From NCBI GenBank assembly GCA_943788145.1, contig CALSPD010000006.1:1-60092 (forward strand): DNA of 60,092 bases, read 5' to 3'. Position numbers and translations under genes: made by a program. Shown here piece after piece: positions 57,876-60,092 of this stretch. Source of the stretch: an uncultured Flavobacteriales bacterium (lineage in GTDB: Bacteria > Bacteroidota > Bacteroidia > Flavobacteriales_G > Salibacteraceae). Numbering within the stretch: position 1 is the first letter of the stretch; the number at the start of each line of letters is the position of its first letter. The notes under the pieces were generated by a model. That model searched no databases and was not told the origin of the DNA. It saw nothing but the letters and a program-made list of their open reading frames with translations.

Positions 57876-59771
57876 CTATTCCTTAAAGGCCTTCGCATGG
57901 TTTTTAATCCCACGATTAAACATGGTGGCCATGTATCCTTCATTGTATGTGTCGATTGAAACACGCCCACCCACTGTACGTTTAATTTTTGGATTGAAAC
58001 TCACATCAAATTCTTGGATTTGCGTATGGGTGTAATCATACCTCTCGAAGCAATCGAAACTCACTAGGGTTTTCACCTGATTACGAATCATAAACTCAGC
58101 CAACGCGGGATCAAAGCGCATAATGTCAAACGACATGGTTCCTACTTCGGAATCGTACGATAGCAAGCTTGGTAGTCCTTCGAGTAAACTGGACTCTTCC
58201 ATGGAGATTTTCCCTCGATCATAGCGATTGAGCAACACAGGTTGAGAATAGTATTTGGCAAATAGGGTTGTTACCTCCGACCAATTGTAAAAGCTGAAAC
58301 AGGACCGATAATCCATTTTACCCGCACTTCCAGCGTTGATTTCCAGAAAATTTGGAAGGAGCACACTCCGATTGAGGGTCGGCTGCGATTGACCTAAATA
58401 ATAAGCTGCAGCCTGCTGATATTTCCCACCTTCATCGATGTAGGCTTGCAGCATTGCTCGATCGGGATTTGGTGTTCCTATGGCCACCCAAAGCTTGGCT
58501 TCACGGTTGGGTCCTGTCTTCAACTCGTCATATAGTTGATCGTATAAGACTTGGAAGGTAGCGTTGATGGCAAACGGGCTTTCTATGATGCGCTTTGGAT
58601 GTAGTAAAATGGTCTGGATGGTTTTCCTCGTTTCATCCGAAATGGTATCGGAGGCGTTGATTTCATCGCGAATAGCCTTATCCATGAAATAAGATTCTGT
58701 CAAAATGTAATTGTTCTTAAACCGATCGGGCTCTAACATTTTAAGTCGATAAGCGGCTTTAAACATGATTTCTTTCACCTCGATTTCTTCTGGACGATCA
58801 ATCAAATAACCCCAACCTGTTTCGATTAACACCCGATAATTGTGTTCATTCAAAAGCAATTCAAGCTGATCAATTCTCGCCTCAGTTCTTAGTTTCAAAA
58901 AACTGGCACTTGCCGGTTTGGCAATGGAATCACCATCGAATGAAGATTTCATAAGCTCGTAGCGTTCAAGCGGATCTGGGTGGGTGCTACCAAACAACAC
59001 ACTTCCCATCTCTTTGCCTTCTGTCAGTTCATATTTTTCATGGAGCAAATGAAACCGTCTAAAAACCTCTGCACCCGGCTGGATGGCGTAGCTAGACTCA
59101 CCCATCAAATTTTGACCATAAGCATCCGCTTCAGCTTCATTTTGCCGGCTGTGTTCAAACAGACTATTTATGAGCAAAAGCTTAGAGGCCATAAAAATCA
59201 GCGATCCGCCCGGCCCGATTAAAGTCCCTATAAGCGATGCGGCAGCAGCCTTATTCTGGGCTTGACGCATGCGCACATAACCTTGATAGCCGTGATGATG
59301 GTGCACGTGGCCCATTTCATGTGCTAAAACCATGGCCAATTCGTCTTCGTTTTGTAGCGCGGCCAAAAAACCCATATTTATCATGATGATGCCGCCTTCT
59401 ATAGCGAAAGCGTTAAAAGAAGCATCTTTCATAACCAAAACCTGATAAACCGTGCTATCGCCATTACTGCGAGTCAGCTGCGCTATGGTGTTTTCGATGA
59501 GACCTGTGCACTCATTTCGATTCTGGTAAGTCAAACCGCTTCGTATCAAATAAGCTGGCATTTGACTCAATTCATTGGCAAAATCTTCATGCCAACGTTT
59601 AGGTTCTTCATCGCGAATCTGATGCAGCACAGCCTTTTTAATCTCCTCTGGTGAAAGCGAATTCGAAAAGGAAACGGTGGAAGCAACAGGCAAGTAAATC
59701 CCCGAATCGCCTTGTGCTTGAATCGCCTGCACACCAAAAAGCAAAAAGCAAGCTATAGCCAGACTTTTCAT
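57876..59771 (-). CDS. secreted M48 family metalloprotease, large form
   Basis: The 631-residue protein has a signal peptide (MKSLAIACFLLFGVQAIQAQ), a short N-terminal segment, then the M48 domain with VLAHEMGHVHHHHGY (zinc His pair and catalytic Glu at about residue 145) and EADAYGQNLMGESSYAIQPG (third ligand). The remaining 350 residues are a helical, TPR-like and unassigned C-terminal domain. It resembles the BepA layout of an M48 protease with TPR tail. The start at 59771 gives a clean signal peptide; an upstream 26-residue extension is unlikely. Confidence 0.93.
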   Translation of the reverse strand: MKSLAIACFLLFGVQAIQAQGDSGIYLPVASTVSFSNSLSPEEIKKAVLHQIRDEEPKRWHEDFANELSQMPAYLIRSGLTYQNRNECTGLIENTIAQLTRSNGDSTVYQVLVMKDASFNAFAIEGGIIMINMGFLAALQNEDELAMVLAHEMGHVHHHHGYQGYVRMRQAQNKAAAASLIGTLIGPGGSLIFMASKLLLINSLFEHSRQNEAEADAYGQNLMGESSYAIQPGAEVFRRFHLLHEKYELTEGKEMGSVLFGSTHPDPLERYELMKSSFDGDSIAKPASASFLKLRTEARIDQLELLLNEHNYRVLIETGWGYLIDRPEEIEVKEIMFKAAYRLKMLEPDRFKNNYILTESYFMDKAIRDEINASDTISDETRKTIQTILLHPKRIIESPFAINATFQVLYDQLYDELKTGPNREAKLWVAIGTPNPDRAMLQAYIDEGGKYQQAAAYYLGQSQPTLNRSVLLPNFLEINAGSAGKMDYRSCFSFYNWSEVTTLFAKYYSQPVLLNRYDRGKISMEESSLLEGLPSLLSYDSEVGTMSFDIMRFDPALAEFMIRNQVKTLVSFDCFERYDYTHTQIQEFDVSFNPKIKRTVGGRVSIDTYNEGYMATMFNRGIKNHAKAFKE

Positions 59772-59849
59772 CAGAACACATCCCCTACTTTTTGAATGTC
59801 CAATCATTTTACTCCTCGATTCGCGTGTCAATTTCTTTGTTTGCACCAA

Positions 59850-60001
59850 GCATTTTTCATCAGCGGTATGATGGCCTAAAGTATTGACAAAAAGAGCGAC
59901 AAAATAATAATTCGCTGCATAGCTGGGTCTAGGTCAATGACTTACTTAGATCAACCTCGCGCGCTTGTATCGCGTGTGGATTGTCCTGCTTATCAATAAG
60001 C
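59850..60001. other. intergenic region
   Basis: 152 bases between the M48 gene and the last partial gene. No hairpin terminator, RNA or promoter element of convincing quality was seen. Confidence 0.5.
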
Positions 60002-60092
60002 CTACCGCACCAGCGTCACGTGGCCCTCAAACCGATTGTTTTCTGTAAAGTCTTCTGATTGCACTTCCATGTGCCAGTGGTAAACACCCGTG
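60002..60092 (-). CDS. C-terminal end of a probable T9SS type B substrate (partial)
   Basis: The minus strand ends TGVYHWHMEVQSEDF, then NRFEGHVTLVR and a TAG stop. This is the closing strand pattern of gliding-motility-associated C-terminal (type B) sorting domains: an aromatic-rich strand followed by GxVTLVR. Only 30 codons lie in the window, so the passenger is unknown. Confidence 0.7.
   Translation of the reverse strand, partial: TGVYHWHMEVQSEDFTENNRFEGHVTLVR

Overview
This window is a chromosomal segment from a member of the Bacteroidota, most likely a free-living aquatic Flavobacteriales-type bacterium (Cryomorphaceae/Crocinitomicaceae-like; the family is inference). Supporting signs are several secreted proteins with type IX secretion (T9SS) C-terminal sorting domains, Bacteroidota-specific families (BT_3928-type DoxX protein, DUF4159, the RsmI-like/LMW-phosphatase/DnaA neighbourhood), near absence of Shine-Dalgarno sites, and repeated -7 promoter elements of the Bacteroidota type (TAnnTTTG). 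No insertion sequences, integrases, prophage genes or CRISPR arrays were seen.

Layout. 1-4268 (minus): lipoprotein alpha-2-macroglobulin, cut by a one-base frameshift and running off the left edge. 4457-8893 (plus): DUF423 protein, PEP carboxykinase, then rsmE, a DUF4159 protein and a voltage-gated K+ channel with a C-terminal zinc ribbon. 8998-11272: two related secreted T9SS proteins. 11269-17409 (minus): hisS, hutH, a hotdog thioesterase, an outer-membrane-type protein and ligA. 17489-20666 (minus): ettA and an AlgI-type O-acyltransferase. 20767-24734 (minus): a small T9SS protein, a large beta-propeller (SBBP) repeat protein and a TPR protein; the last two are broken by at least five short indels within about 1 kb. 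24807-28830 (minus): RsmI-like methyltransferase, LMW phosphatase, dnaA and a WYL regulator. 28934-29007: tRNA-Arg(ACG). 29198-33104: LysE and DUF1761 membrane proteins facing a three-gene operon (TlpA-like lipoprotein, acyltransferase-like protein, YdjM-type membrane protein). 33330-35064: two small ORFs leading into an NhaD-like antiporter. 35132-35394: a tRNA-Arg remnant carrying a 16-bp palindrome, then intact tRNA-Arg(TCG). 35478-38364: unknown 139-aa protein, VOC protein, zinc-ribbon methyltransferase and a secreted protein. 38429-50616: prmA, an unrecognised 1485-aa secreted protein, plsY and a 2032-aa TPR/PD40/coiled-coil/SPOR protein. 50662-53209: clpS, M48 lipoprotein, nfeD and floA. 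53248-55381 (minus): tpiA and a BT_3928-type DoxX/thioredoxin protein. 55560-57773: lipoprotein, zinc-ribbon methyltransferase and pssA. 57876-59771 (minus): a large M48 protease. 60002-60092 (minus): the last codons of a probable T9SS type B substrate.

Most of the window is housekeeping: replication (dnaA, ligA), translation (hisS, ettA, rsmE, rsmI-like, prmA, two tRNA-Arg), central carbon (pckA, tpiA), lipid synthesis (plsY, pssA) and envelope quality control (clpS, M48 proteases, NfeD/FloA). The least explained parts are the two giant secreted proteins between prmA and clpS, the small ORFs translationally linked to the antiporter, the decayed tRNA with its palindrome, and the frameshift-dense SBBP/TPR locus. 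No clearly new multi-gene system could be demonstrated from sequence alone.
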